Positions 1 to 10,991 of a DNA stretch of 64,000 bases are shown here, in pieces. The DNA is from Doryteuthis pealeii (lineage: Eukaryota; Mollusca; Cephalopoda; Myopsida; Loliginidae), in contig CM042156.1 of assembly GCA_023376005.1 (NCBI GenBank), positions 40,028,382-40,092,381 on the forward strand, written 5' to 3'. The notes below the pieces were generated by a model, which searched no databases, was not told the DNA's origin, and saw nothing but the letters and a program-made list of their open reading frames with translations. Numbering within the stretch: the first letter of the stretch is position 1; each line of letters starts with the position of its first letter. Made by a program: the position numbers and the translations under genes.

Positions 1-375
1 GAGGAAAAAATGAGTAAAGAAAAGAAATGTAGATGGATAAAAATGAATTTTATCGATATCACTTTTAATCGATATCACTTACACATGTGTTTCGGTCCGT
101 TTATTAAAAGGTATACGGATTTACGCTATTATTATTATTATTATTAAAATAATCAGATGGAGTTCAAATGATGATAATAATAATAATAGGAAAAATGTAA
201 AAATATTCCGTACACAGAGAGATTTTTTACGACCTTCATCAGAGTGAATTTCTTTTATTTTTTGAGAAGAGATAAAAGTCCGTTGGAGACAAAAACAGAA
301 TTTTAAATGTTCGAAAAAAGAATATTTTTTGAATCAATTGTAACGCAGAGACCGTTAAGAATTTTTGAAAGTTTT

Positions 376-376
376 G

Positions 377-433
<57 letters not shown>

Positions 434-478
434 TGTGTGTGTGTGTATGTGCATGTGCGTGTGTGCGTGTGTGTGTGT
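376..478. repeat. Microsatellite (TA)n followed by (GT)n
   Basis: About 55 bases of TA are followed by about 45 bases of GT-rich repeat. Open frames here are repeat artefacts. Bases 1-375 hold AT-rich sequence with short trinucleotide runs and no gene. Confidence 0.95.
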
Positions 479-918
479 TTATAGTAAATATTTCTTGGAT
501 AACGACAATCTTGATAACTCAACACAATTTTCTCAGTTAAACGTATTCAATTCACAATTTTTCAAATTTCAAATCACGTACAACGTCTTATATATTGATT
601 TTTTTATTATTATTTTTCACTCTGTTCCAATCACGTTCTTTCAAACAGAAACGCAAGTTTTTTTTAACGCAGTTGTGACGAAATTCAAACATGAATGTTT
701 TTTTCTCGTATCACTTAATAAACAAAAAAAAACAACTCCAGCAGTCGATATTCATATTGCCCTGAAGAAGATTGGAGATACCTATTTGATATGTATTTAA
801 ATATAGATAAATATTTGATATGTATATAACAACCGAGACGTTTACCGTCGATATCATATTTGCCAAATATCTATAAATCATACTCACATTTCGTGTTTTT
901 CCCTTATTCATTACTTTT
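479..918. other. AT-rich intergenic or intronic sequence, nothing recognised
   Basis: No splice-bounded exon with coding character and no named repeat was seen. Confidence 0.5.
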
Positions 919-1023
<105 letters not shown>

Positions 1024-1241
1024 GGTTGCCATGTAAGCCAATATATATTTATATATAATAATAATTGATAATTAATAATTAATATTTTTTACCATTTTTA
1101 AAGTACCGTCTGATTATTTTCAGGAGGAGCATATGATTTGGTATTTTCTGTTTTTAATATATTTTTTTCTGCAGGCAAAAGTTTGTATTGTGTAATTACA
1201 AACTTTAAAGCCTGGCATTTTTTTACACTGTCGGAGTTTAG

Positions 1242-1310
<69 letters not shown>

Positions 1311-1335
1311 GTGTGTGTGTGTGTGTGTGTGTGTG
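1242..1335. repeat. Poly-A, (AT)n, (GT)n compound repeat
   Basis: Three simple tracts follow each other. The bracketing stretches 1021-1241 and 1336-1576 show nothing recognisable. Confidence 0.95.
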
Positions 1336-1576
1336 GTTTGTCCTGTATGCTAATGTTTACTAAACATTAAATATTTCCATTAACATTAAAGGAATTAAAA
1401 ACAAATTATTTTGTAATGTCTTTAACGAAAACCAAAACATAAACAAACACATATACAAACATGTGATCACGGTCTTTGGTCGGTATTTAATTGATAATCA
1501 ACCCTCGTGGGTTATTTAATGCTAAAACAAATTTTTATATATAATTTGTTTGACTTCATCTGTATTAATTAATTGG

Positions 1577-2148
1577 TTTTAACTTTGTGTATTAATAAAT
1601 TGGTAGAAATAATTTTTATGCAAGATCTTTCATTAACTTTATGTGTATTAATAAATTGGTAGAAATATTTTCATGTAAGATCTTTCATTAACTTTATGTG
1701 TATTAATAAATTGGTAGAAATAATTTTTATGTAAAATCTTTCATTAACTTTATGTGTATTAATAAATTGGTAGAAATAATTTTTATGTAAGATCTTTCAT
1801 TAACTTTATGTGTATTAATAAATTGGTAGAAATAATTATATGTAAGATATTTCATTACCTTATGTATATTATTAAATTGGTAGAAATAAGTTTTATGTAA
1901 AACCTTTCATTAACTTTATGTGTATTAATAAATTGGTAGAAATAATTTTTATGTAAGATATTTCATTAACTTTATGTGTATTAATAAATTGGTAGAAATA
2001 ATTTTTATGTAAGATATTTCATTAACTTTATGTGTATTAATAAATTGGTAGAAATAATTTTTATGCAATATATTTCATTAACTTTATGTATATTAATAAA
2101 TTGGTAGAAATAATGTTTATATAAGATCTTTCATTAACTTTATGTGTT
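1577..2148 (+). repeat. Minisatellite, 10 units of about 56 bp
   Basis: The marker GGTAGAAATA recurs at 1602, 1658, 1713, 1769, 1824, 1879, 1934, 1991, 2047 and 2103. Units differ by a few bases. Bases 2149-2620 after it hold no recognised feature. Confidence 0.95.
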
Positions 2149-2620
2149 TTTGTTGTTCTTGTTTGAGTATAAAGGAGTGCGTTAGTCTTGTGTGACTAAT
2201 GCGTAATCGGGACACAATGACTTGTTCCTTTCTGGACTTCATTAAGGCCCCAAGCTCCCAGAATGGGTTTGATTAATTGAGTGAATATAATTGGCAATGT
2301 ATTTCTATAATAGAATAACTTGCAATAAATTCCTAGTTGACCTTTTAGTATTTGTTATGTTGTTGTAATTCGTGTATCTTCGTTACAAAGAAAGTAGGAA
2401 GAAAAGCACAACGAATATTTTAGGTAAGGAATACGTTTACTAAACAATATACAATGAACGAGTAATCAGTAACTGACAGGTTACATTCACAAGTTTGTGA
2501 AGTGCCACTCGATTCTCTCGTCGGAGGCTCACTATTTATAGAAAACAGACGATTCCATTGTCCTCATTTATGTACTATATGACACATGTAATAATTAATT
2601 TGAGTGAAAGTTTTGATATA

Positions 2621-3882
2621 TCTTATTATAATGGAGATTGTGTATTTTCTGTCTGTAACTGAAACTATATTACTACTCAAGTTATAATTCCCTTAGTTAT
2701 TTACGTCACATTCTCCATGATTTTATTTCTATTTAAACCTCAATTATTAATAGAATTGCCTTAATACAGTTGACCATATCAGTTGACCATACATGATATT
2801 TTCCACGTACCCCACTTGTACGGGTCAGGCACAAGGCCCTATTAACGTGGGACCACCCACAAACCGAAGCTCATGGGGTGGCGGGTGAAAAATTGCGTCG
2901 ATCCCATCGGCATTCTCCCTCAAGGGGGGCGCCTCAGGCGCTGGGCAATAAACCCAGCCCTGCCCCTTTAAAGCAAGGGGGCAGGTGTTGCCTGGGGGGA
3001 TGGCCCCTGGGATCGACGCTGTTAATTATAGCAATGGTCCAGAGGCCGAAGCCACTGTTGACCATATCTACATGATATGATATTTACCGCGTACCCCACT
3101 TGTACGGGTCAGGCACAAAGTCCCTATTAACGTGGGACCACCCACAAACCGAAGCTCATGGAGTGGCAGGTGAAAAATTGCGTCGATCCCGTCGGCATTC
3201 CCCCTCAAGGGGGCGCCTCAGGCACTGGGCAATAAACCCAGCCCTGCCCCTTTAAATCAAGGGGGCAGGTGTTGCCTGGGGGGATGGCCCCCTGGGATCG
3301 ACGCTATTAATTATATCAATGGTCCAGAGGCCGAAGCCACTGTTGACCATATCTACATACTAAGAATATGCAATTGTATTTATATATACAACAAAATAGT
3401 GGTTTACAGTGTGAACAGGGGCTAATTTGCATATTGATCTTTAAAAAAGTTGATTCTAATAAATACGTGCTTAGAATTATTGATTTCTAATTGCTTGGTT
3501 TTATCTTAATGGATATGAGCAAAAAATCTCGGGGATGAATCTTAAAAGAAAATCATTAACAAGAAGAAATAACTGTAATTTTATTCTCTACATCCTATTT
3601 TAACTAAAGGGGATTAACCGCGAGGGGGGGGGGGCAGATTCGCTAGTAAGTAATATTTTTTTTCTAAATCCAGTAAAAAAATTAGGAAAGTTTAGCAATG
3701 AAAAACGGGAGTGATGGAAGAGTAAGTTTCAGTTGACCTATTTTTCGATTATACTCCCCTCTGTTTCAAATCTTTTTATCTGCATTCTTATTTAGTTTCA
3801 TTAGCCTTCTAATTTAATGTAATATTTTATTGAATTAGAACTTAAATACTTGCACCCTACGGAGAGTGCATATATTTTCTAG
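2621..3882 (+). mobile_element. Non-autonomous Helitron with internal GC-rich tandem duplication
   Basis: The 5' end TCTTATTATAATGGAGATTG matches the copies at 5239, 5877 and 17216. The 3' end has a short imperfect GC hairpin, then CTAG at 3879-3882 followed by T, the Helitron CTRR/T pattern. No Rep/helicase gene is present. Bases 2788-3352 are foreign to the other copies. Confidence 0.75.
2788..3352 (+). repeat. Tandem pair of a GC-rich 284-bp unit inside the Helitron
   Basis: GTACCCCACTTGTACGGG occurs at 2807 and 3091, and the flanking sequence aligns throughout. Each unit contains a partly self-complementary GC-rich core (CCCTCAAGGGGG, CCAGGGGG). A diverged inverted relative is at 58330-58515. 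Confidence 0.85.
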
Positions 3883-3904
3883 TTTGTTTAATAGAACCTA
3901 CTCG

Positions 3905-3998
3905 TGGTAGCGCCTGCGTAGCTCAATTGCTAGAGCATCAAACTTTTAAGGATAATCACTGTCATGATATTCTGAGAAATTCTCAGAATATCATAATA
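3905..3998 (+). repeat. tRNA-Lys-like head of a SINE fragment plus short palindrome
   Basis: GCCTGCGTAGCTCAATTGCTAGAGCATC resembles the 5' half of tRNA-Lys including box A. The acceptor stem and T arm are missing, so it is not a tRNA gene. Just after it, GATATTCTGAGAA faces its inverted copy. Confidence 0.45.
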
Positions 3999-5027
3999 TA
4001 ATAGCAAGGGTTGACTATTTGTTGAAAAAAGAAAAGGTGTAAAAAGGTGTAAAAAGTTTTAAAGAAATAAATAGAAAGGTAAGAGACAGAATTAGAGATG
4101 AGTTAGGAACGGTTTTTGGAAGTGACGGTTGAATCAGAAGATTAGTTGAAAAAAACAAGAATTACTGCCAGTAAGTGATTTATTATTTATTTATCAACAA
4201 AAAGGCAAAAAAAAGTTTAAAAAAACTGGAAAAGAGGTTATTATTTGAAGACAAACCGAATTGATTTGAAAGGGAAAGAAACGAAAGGAGTGATTTAAAG
4301 GAAGAAAAAAAGGAGGAACTTATATTCAATGAAAAAATAAGAAGAGAAAAGAAATAATAAAAAAAGAGAAACTTATGTTTTAACGAAAAAAGAAGGTATT
4401 TTTTTTCTCACTTTTATGTATTTGCACCCGCCTGTTTAAAAAAAAAGTAAATAATAATTATTTTCTATAAAATAAAATAATTATTAATCACTCACAAATT
4501 GTCTTATGGACTAATATTTTTTTTATATTTTTGCTTGAAAGAAGAGCATTCTGTGTTTTTCCCCTGAAATATTTTTCCTTGGAGAGTCAATTGCCTAATC
4601 ACTTAGGATCACACGATTTGACGAAGGGTTTGAAAATAAACAGACACTTCGTGACAATCACAAGCGTGGTAACATTTTGTAAAACTGTTAACTCTTTGTT
4701 TACCCCCCCCCGACGACTGGAACAATTTGTCTTGGTATTTTTACCTATATGATGAGATATCTTAAAGTTCACTATCTATTCACCTCAAAACTCATTCTAT
4801 TCAAATAAAGTCCAATTAGTATTGTAATCTGATTCCTTCTATTCAATTATAAGGAACTAACCATCAGTTTTTTGTACTTCGTTTGGGTGAGCCGCTGTGA
4901 GCGGTTTAAAGTAGGCAAAGAGTTAATAGATAAAAAGATTTGTTTGTGACTGTGATTTATTTGTTTATATGATCAAGTTATGTTTTTTAAAGGCTTTTAA
5001 AAAAAAATTGTTCTTTCATTTTTGTAG
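3999..5027. other. AT/A-rich stretch without recognised gene
   Basis: Purine-rich sequence with many AAGAA runs. No exon with coding character was found, although the phase-1 start of exon 5028 requires one somewhere upstream. Confidence 0.5.
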
Positions 5028-5174
5028 AAAATGTGGCCAAGGTTTTGGATTCGTGCACCAAGAAAACCAACTGCCCTGACCATTCTTTCTGTGCGCGGAG
5101 AGGCTGCGATGGAATGATTTGCATGTGTACCATTGGTTACCAACCATCTGAAGATTTTACACAATGTCTCAAAG
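5028..5174 (+). CDS. Exon: single 7-cysteine EB/EGF-like module
   Basis: The exon lies between a pyrimidine-rich acceptor ending TTTTGTAG and the donor GTCAAG. It is 147 bases, exactly 49 codons, phase 1-1. The peptide contains VAKVLDSC, then cysteines spaced C-x5-C-x5-C-x4-C-x4-C-x-C-x12-C, with the turn MCTIGYQPSEDFTQC at its end. The exons at 46723 and 57773 repeat the same spacing exactly, which is the best evidence that it is real. The C-x-C pair followed by a glycine/aromatic turn is typical of EGF-like and EB modules; the fourth cysteine is extra to a plain six-cysteine fold. The donor is weaker than those of the other exons. A Helitron begins 65 bases downstream. The split first codon requires an upstream exon not found in 1-5027. 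Confidence 0.85.
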
Positions 5175-5238
5175 GTCAAGTTTTAAAAAAAGTTTCACAA
5201 CCCCCTCCCCACAAAAAAATCTACTCTTACATTACAAA

Positions 5239-5874
5239 TCTTATTATAATGGAGATTGTGGGTTTGTCTGTCTGTAACCGAAACTATATTACTATACAAG
5301 TCACAATTCCCTTTGTTATTTACATCACATTTACCATGATTTTATTTTTATCTATACCTCAATTATTAATAAAATTGTTTTATATTACTTATAATGTTGA
5401 CCATATCTACATACTAATAACATGCAATTGTATTTATATATAAAACAAAATAGCGGTTTACAGAGTGAACGGGAAGGCTAATTTGCATATTGATCTTAAA
5501 AATTTGATTTCAATAAATATATGCTTAGTATTATTGATTTCTAATTGTTTGTTTTTATCTTATTGAATATGAGCAAAAATCTCTTCAATAAATCTTTTAA
5601 AAAATCCATTAACAAGAAGAAATAACTAATATTATTCTTTACTTCCTATTTTAACTAAACAGTTAAATTAGGAAAATTTACTAATGAAAGATGGGAGTAA
5701 CGGAAAATGACGGAAGATTTAGTTTCAAAGTTGTTCTATTTTTCAATCATACCCCCTCTGTTCCAAATCTTTTTATCTACATTCTTATTCAGTTTCATTA
5801 GCCTTTCTAATTTAATATATTTTATTATATTAAAACTTAAATACTTGCACCCGGAGGGTGCATATATTTGCTAG
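5239..5874 (+). mobile_element. Non-autonomous Helitron, copy 1 of a tandem pair
   Basis: It starts TCTTATTATAATGG and ends with hairpin GCACCCGGAGGGTGC, a nine-base AT spacer and CTAG, followed by T. There is no coding capacity. Confidence 0.8.
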
Positions 5875-5876
5875 TA

Positions 5877-6489
5877 TCATTATAATGGAGATTGTGTGTT
5901 TGTCTGTAACTATATTACTATTCAATTCACAATTCCCTTTATTATTTACATCTCATTCTACATGATTTTATTCTTATTTAAACCACAATTATTAATAAAA
6001 TTGCTTTACATTATTAATACTGTTGGCCTTCTCCCCATATTAACAACATGCAATTGTATTTATATATACAACAAAAAAGCAGTTTACAGAGTGACCGGGA
6101 AAGCTAATTTGCATATTGATATTAAAAAATTGATTTTAATAAATATGTCCTTAGTAATATTGATTTCTAATGGTTTGGTTTTATCTTAATGAATATGAGC
6201 AAAAATCTCGGGGAAAAATCTTAAAAGAAATCCATTAACAAGAAGAAATAACTGTAATTTTATTATTTACTTTCTATTTAAATTGGGAAAAATTAGCAAT
6301 AAAAAAACGGGAGTGATGGAAAATGATGGAAGAGTTTATTTCAATGTTGTTATATATTCCGATTGTACTCTGTTTCAAATCATTTTATCTGCATTCTTAT
6401 TTAGTTTCATCACTCTTTCTAATTTAATGTAATATTTTATTACATCAAAACTTAAATATTTGTACCCGGAGGGTGCATATATTTGCTAG
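5877..6489 (+). mobile_element. Non-autonomous Helitron, copy 2 of a tandem pair
   Basis: It starts TCATTATAATGG two bases after the previous CTAG and ends with a similar hairpin and CTAG followed by T. It is closely similar to the neighbour along its length. Confidence 0.8.
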
Positions 6490-6584
6490 TAGAATTAAGA
6501 AATTTTCATAACATTCTACTTTAAACTTTCAAAATATAAATCAAGCTAAATGGGAAAAAAAAGTAAATGAAGAATGTAATCTAA

Positions 6585-7075
6585 TGTTACATAATTATTA
6601 GATTCCTAATACTTATGTACAGTAGTGTAGAAACCAAAATGGCTGTTATAAGTTGCAGCCCACGGCCTTGAAGGATTGAATAACAAGGCTTGACCTCATC
6701 CTGATCCTTCCGGTGGATACCGTGAGAATCGGTGGAGAAGACCCTCTTCCGGTTTAGATTAGAGAGAGTTTTAGTTAGATCGGCCAAAAACCACGACGGT
6801 GGTAAGTCGTGTTATGCACGCTGCCGACTCAATCTGTGTAGGTAGTCTGGTGGGGATTTCAGAATAAAATATGATCTAAGTAAATCGAAGTCTTGTGTTA
6901 TTATCTAAAAACTACCAATGACACAGGGCTTCTGATAAAGAGAAATCCCCAATGGAAGACCAGACACGAAGTCCCCAAGACGAAGTCCAGACGCTAGATG
7001 AAGAACGTAAGATAGAAAAGATGAACAGAAGAAAAATAGAAGTAAGAAAGTAAAAAGAAGAGTATACAACACTAA
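6585..7075 (+). mobile_element. Insertion of a LINE internal fragment (same family as 51500-52250 minus)
   Basis: Phrases such as ACACAGGGCTTCTGATAA, the GACCAGACACGAAGTCCCC segment and the GTCTGGTGGGG segment match the reverse complement of 51.6-52.0 kb. An equivalent locus at 12.46 kb lacks the insertion, and CTAA flanks both sides here. Confidence 0.6.
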
Positions 7076-7239
7076 GTGTTGGCATTACGTGTTAATTTGA
7101 AATCTGATCATCATATTTTGTCTATTATATCGAGGGCAAATAGAATGATTAACTGGAAGATTAGAAATTTTCTTTTAAGGGAGGTATATGTTATTTAAAA
7201 AATAATAAGACCTCTTATAGAATATTGGGTAAAGAAGAA

Positions 7240-7650
7240 CAGTTTTCTCGTTTATTCCTACCATAAAATAAACTGAACCCTCATTTTATGTCCGTTTTTT
7301 TGCAATAAATGTTTTATTTTTCTTGTACCCGTTATTTTACAATACTAAATATATTTTCTTTATTTTAATATTCACTTCAATGTGTATATTCTAAAAGTTT
7401 TTCTTACACCCGTTATTTTACAATACTAAATATATGTTCTTTATTTTAATATTCACTTCAATGTGTATATTCTAAAAGTTTTTCTTGCACCCGTTATTTT
7501 ACAATACTAAATATATGTTCTTTATTTTAATATTCACTTCAATGTGTATATTCTGAAAGTTTTTCTTGCACCAGTTATTTTACAATACTAAATATATGTT
7601 CTTTATTTTAATATTCACTTCAATGTGTATATTCTAAAAAATTCTATTTT
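7240..7650 (+). repeat. Fold-back element arm with four 82-bp tandem units
   Basis: The start CCTACCATAAAATAAACTGAACC matches the arm of the element at 20936. The segment beginning with the CACCCGTTATTTTACAATAC phrase then repeats four times at about 82-base spacing. Confidence 0.8.
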
Positions 7651-7684
7651 GTGAGAATGTTAGTTTTAAAGTGGTAGACATATT

Positions 7685-7939
7685 GTACACAGACCTGGGG
7701 TTCAGTGTCATGGAAATTGGAGTGGGATATTGATATTGGAGGGAATACAAAGAAGAGTGACAAAACTAATAAAAAGAATAAAAGATTACAGTTACAGGGA
7801 GAGATTGGAGAAATTAGGATTAACTACTTTATTAGAAAGAAAAATGAGAAGGGATATAATTGAAACTTTTGAAATAATTATTGGCATTTCTAATTCTGGT
7901 AGACATTTAAAAAAAAACATTTATCCTCGAACTGACTGA
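7685..7939 (+). mobile_element. CR1/Jockey-like LINE fragment (reverse transcriptase 3' region)
   Basis: The translation contains LEGIQRRVTKLIKRIKDYSY and RLEKLGLTTLLERKMRRDII, a pattern familiar from the C-terminal end of CR1/Jockey-type LINE proteins. It is 5' truncated with no catalytic motif. Confidence 0.65.
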
Positions 7940-8009
7940 CAAGGTAGATTTCAAATTAACCAATTATTAACTATTAACTAATTATTAACTATTAACTATT
8001 AACCAATTT

Positions 8010-8330
8010 GAATTCAGGGTGGAAACAGCACCCCACAGCTGTACGGTCACCTACCCCCATCTCACAAACTATCCGAGTGAGACGGAAAGGTATGCAGGAT
8101 ACTGCTGGAGAAGCAAGGATGAACTCATAAGCGACGTTCTCCTGTGGAAGCCAACACATGGACATGCAAGTGTGGGGCGCCCAGCAAGGACCTACATTGA
8201 CCAGCTATGCGAGGATGCTGGCTGCTCCGCAGAGGAGCTCCCAGGTCCAATGAATGATAGGGAAAGTTGGCGTGAGATTGTCATGGATAACCATGCTGCA
8301 TGCGCGACATGATGATGATGATGATTAACC
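8010..8330 (+). mobile_element. 3' end of LINE (same family as 60075-61140)
   Basis: The translation contains YCWRSKDELISDVLLWKPTH, RPARTYIDQLC and REIVMD, close to the tail at 60.7-61.1 kb. It ends with the same (GATGAT) tail. The upstream reverse transcriptase is absent. Confidence 0.75.
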
Positions 8331-8778
8331 AATTGGATATTTTTTGCATATTGAGCAATATATTTTTTGAATAAATTGCCTAATCAGATCGAAAACAGCA
8401 ATAGTGTAAATAGAATTCTAATTGGTTTGTCCGAACTTTTTGACGAAGCTTGATAATTCATATTATTTAGATTTTTCGGACTCTTGTCTTCCTCTTTATT
8501 ATTATATACAAACATTTCGGCTGACGTATCCCCCGACCATCTTCATGTGTTTCTTGTCGACACATGGCGCAATGGATATAAAAGTTAAGTTACGATGAAA
8601 AATAACTGTTTTGCAAAATAAAGGCTACGAACTTATTACAGCACATTTTAATTGCTGCGATACCCTAACCTCTAGGCATAAAATAACCCTAGTCGGTGTT
8701 CTCATGGCATTAAAATCAAACACGATCTAAAGTGATATAAACTTTTCTTAATTAAGAACGTTAAGTATATATCTCTAT
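8331..8778. other. No gene; SINE-like debris
   Basis: Contains a GACCATCTTCATGTGTTTCTTG phrase that recurs inverted near 10,050. No boundary could be fixed. Confidence 0.4.
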
Positions 8779-9042
8779 GGAGGTACGTGGTATAATGTTT
8801 ATCGTTATAGGAAATGGATTAGTCAACCCGAGTTCAAATTCTGAACGAGACTAATTGTATTTCACATAGCGCTAATACACTTGAGAAGGGTATGCATCCA
8901 ACTATTCTCCCTCCAGCCAAGGGTAAATATTTAAGCAGGCCGTACTATTTCAATTATGGTTAGGCAACTGAATCAAACCTGTTAAACTCCACTTAAAAAT
9001 TGACCTTGTGTCACATCCCGCTCGTGCAGAAAGGTTGGTAAA
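8779..9042 (+). mobile_element. tRNA-derived SINE, family 1
   Basis: Box A-like GGTATAATG and box B-like GAGTTCAAATTC are followed by the family body (ATTTCACATAGCGCTAATAC, AGGCAACTGAATC) and end GGTTGGTA. Other copies: 9128, 9696, 14449, 21845. Confidence 0.8.
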
Positions 9043-9086
9043 ATATAAATCTATATGCATTATTTAGATTTTCGGGTTGTTATTCT

Positions 9087-9089
<3 letters not shown>

Positions 9090-9127
<38 letters not shown>
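9090..9127. repeat. (TA)n microsatellite at SINE 3' ends
   Basis: A pure TA tract joins the tails of two oppositely oriented SINEs. Confidence 0.9.
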
Positions 9128-9133
<6 letters not shown>

Positions 9134-9406
9134 AACCCCTCCGCACGCGCAGGATGCGACAAGGTCAATTTCTTAAGCAGAGTTCAACAGGTTTGAATTC
9201 AGAGTTTTCCTTCTCCAAGACCGCTTGCCTAACCAAGGTTAAAGAGCCCAGTCTGCCCAACTATTTATCCATAGCTGGAGGGAGAGTAGGATTCATACCT
9301 TTCCCAAGGGTATTAGCGGTAAGTGAAATGCAATTACCACGTCCAGGATTTGAACTCGGGCAACGAGTCCATTTCCCAGGACTTTAACCATTACACCACG
9401 CGCTTC
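9128..9406 (-). mobile_element. tRNA-derived SINE, family 1, inverted
   Basis: The reverse complement reads from GCGCGTGGTGTAATGGTTAAA to CGGAGGGGTTGGTAAA, a full-length copy. Confidence 0.85.
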
Positions 9407-9695
9407 CTATATTGTTATATAGACAACGTTTCGACCAATGTGCCATCCGGCCGTCTTCTGGCATTTCTTGTAGAACTCAGAAGCCTTCATGTCGTAATCT
9501 GGAGCCTTCACAGAACTTCGAACCGAACCCTTTATTTAATCCATTGGGTAGATTGTTCTCACTCCGTTAACAATGACCGAGTACAGTTAAGCAAATTTAA
9601 ATATTCTATGTTATTTTTGTCTGATGTCAGAATTGAACCTGCAATCTCACGTGTGATTGTCCCTTAGAACTGTATTAACCCAACCCTTATATCCG
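9407..9695. other. SINE-like region, boundaries uncertain
   Basis: Contains CAACGTTTCGACC and a tRNA-like inverted segment (AATTGAACCTGCAATCTCAC). It is probably a second SINE type on the minus strand; no gene. Confidence 0.4.
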
Positions 9696-9978
9696 TTGCG
9701 CCATGTGTAATGGTTAAAGTCATGGGAAATGGACTCGTCGCCCGAGTTCAAATCCTGGACGTGGTAATTGCATTTCATTTAGCGCTAATATCCTTGGGAA
9801 AAGTATAAATCCTACTCTCCCCCCAGCTATATGTAAATAGTAGGGCAAACTGGGCTCTTTAACCTTGATTAGGCAACCGGTCTAGGAGAAGGAAAACTCT
9901 GAATTCAGACCTGCTGAACTCCGCTTAAGAAATTACCTTGTACCGCATCCTGCTCGTGCGGAGGGGTTGGTAAATATA
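9696..9978 (+). mobile_element. tRNA-derived SINE, family 1, near full length
   Basis: Box A GTGTAATGGTTAA and box B CGAGTTCAAATCC are followed by the full family body ending GAGGGGTTGGTAAATA and a TA tail. Confidence 0.85.
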
Positions 9979-10204
9979 TATATCCGTTGCGCCATGTGTT
10001 CAACTAGATTACGACATGAAGATTCATGAGTTCGACTTGAAATGTCCCGAATTCGACAAGAAACACCCGAAGAAGGTCGGAGAGCATTTCAACCGAAACG
10101 TTGTATATATTACAATAAAGATGAGGACAACAGTCCGAAAAATTTAATTAATGTAAACAATCAAGCCTCATCAAAAAAAAAAAAAAGTTCAGACAATAAA
10201 CTTC

Positions 10205-10447
10205 CAGTTTAAATCAGTCGGTAGAGCGTCCGACTAGGAACCACAAGGTTCCAGGTTCAATACCGGCCCTCGCCAACTCAGCGTATGTGTAGCACAGATC
10301 TGTGCGATAAAGCTAGGAGCCGATGGTGGGTGTGGCACTCTACCTCAGACGTCAAAACAATCTCCTTGATCTAGCGCTAGTGAATAGGAATAGACTCCTT
10401 CGATGTCTGGCTGATACCGACTTTAGGCCACCCCGACGACTTCCTTT
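10205..10447 (+). mobile_element. tRNA-derived SINE, family 2
   Basis: AGTCGGTAGAGCGTCCGACTA and GGTTCCAGGTTCAATACC form a tRNA-like head. The tail contains CTCAGACGTCAAAACAATCT, ending CCCCGACGACTT. Other copies: 59020, 59780 and 61290 (last two inverted). Confidence 0.8.
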
Positions 10448-10501
10448 ATCTTGTTTAAAAAAAAAAATTACTAATTTTTTTTCTTTCATTGTCTCTTTTA
10501 G

Positions 10502-10843
10502 TTGTCGAACTTTATCGGTCGTGTGTTGATGAGAATACCAGGTGCCGTGGTCCGCTTGCCTTTTGCGAACATACCACAAAGACCTGTCGTTGTATAGACG
10601 GCTACATCCCGGCCAATGACAACATCAGGTGCAAAAAGATGCCCAGGTATGGTCTGTCCTATGCCATGCTAGACGAGGAGTGCGAGGAAGGTGTTGTCGT
10701 TTGTCAGGATAGTAACCAGCAGATTTGCAGTTCTGATACTTTGAAGTGTACCTGTCGTGACGGATGGAAGCCAGCATCAAGCATTGATCTGAATGCGGAA
10801 CCTTTCATCTTGGATGAATGTCGACCAGCTGATTTTAGTTTAG
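10502..10843 (+). CDS. Exon: two tandem 6-cysteine EB/EGF-like modules
   Basis: The exon is 342 bases (114 codons), between an acceptor ending TCTCTTTTAG and a strong donor GTAAGT, phase 1-1. The first module begins near VELYRSC with spacing C-x6-C-x6-C-x6-C-x-C-x12-C and ends at NIRC. The second begins at DEEC with spacing C-x6-C-x7-C-x6-C-x-C and a longer last loop ending LDEC. The motifs CRCIDGY and CTCRDGW are the usual C-x-C plus glycine/aromatic turn of EGF-like folds. The open frame runs on into the intron only as far as a nearby stop. A tRNA-derived SINE ends about 55 bases before the acceptor. No stop or frameshift is present. The protein is presumably extracellular; no catalytic residues are visible. 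Confidence 0.9.
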
Positions 10844-10991
10844 GTAAGTATTTATAAAGTAAAATTAATATTTTAAAAAATTTATATAAAGCGGATGCCC
10901 ACTGAAAGAAACAAGATAATGCTGTCAGCATTTTATTGTGAGAGGTATTTGCCAACATTTTAGCTAAAGTGTAGTTGTATTCAATATTCGG

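Noticed and set aside
376..520. Open frames of Tyr-Ile and Val-Cys repeats across (TA)n and (GT)n
   Set aside because: These are translations of microsatellites. The same applies to many other frames, such as at 1098-1353, 43723-44049, 49319-49926, 50339-50878 and 61013-61403.
1577..2148. CRISPR-like repeats
   Set aside because: Units are contiguous with no unique spacers and the DNA is eukaryotic; it is a minisatellite.
3905..3998. tRNA-Lys gene
   Set aside because: Only the 5' half resembles a tRNA; the T arm and acceptor stem are missing.
5175..5443. Continuation of exon 5028 to the stop at 5443
   Set aside because: Beyond the donor the reading enters a Helitron and loses cysteine pattern; phase 1 at 5174 agrees with the other exons.
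9055..9667. Open frames of about 110 codons
   Set aside because: They run through SINE sequence and a (TA)n tract, with no coding character.
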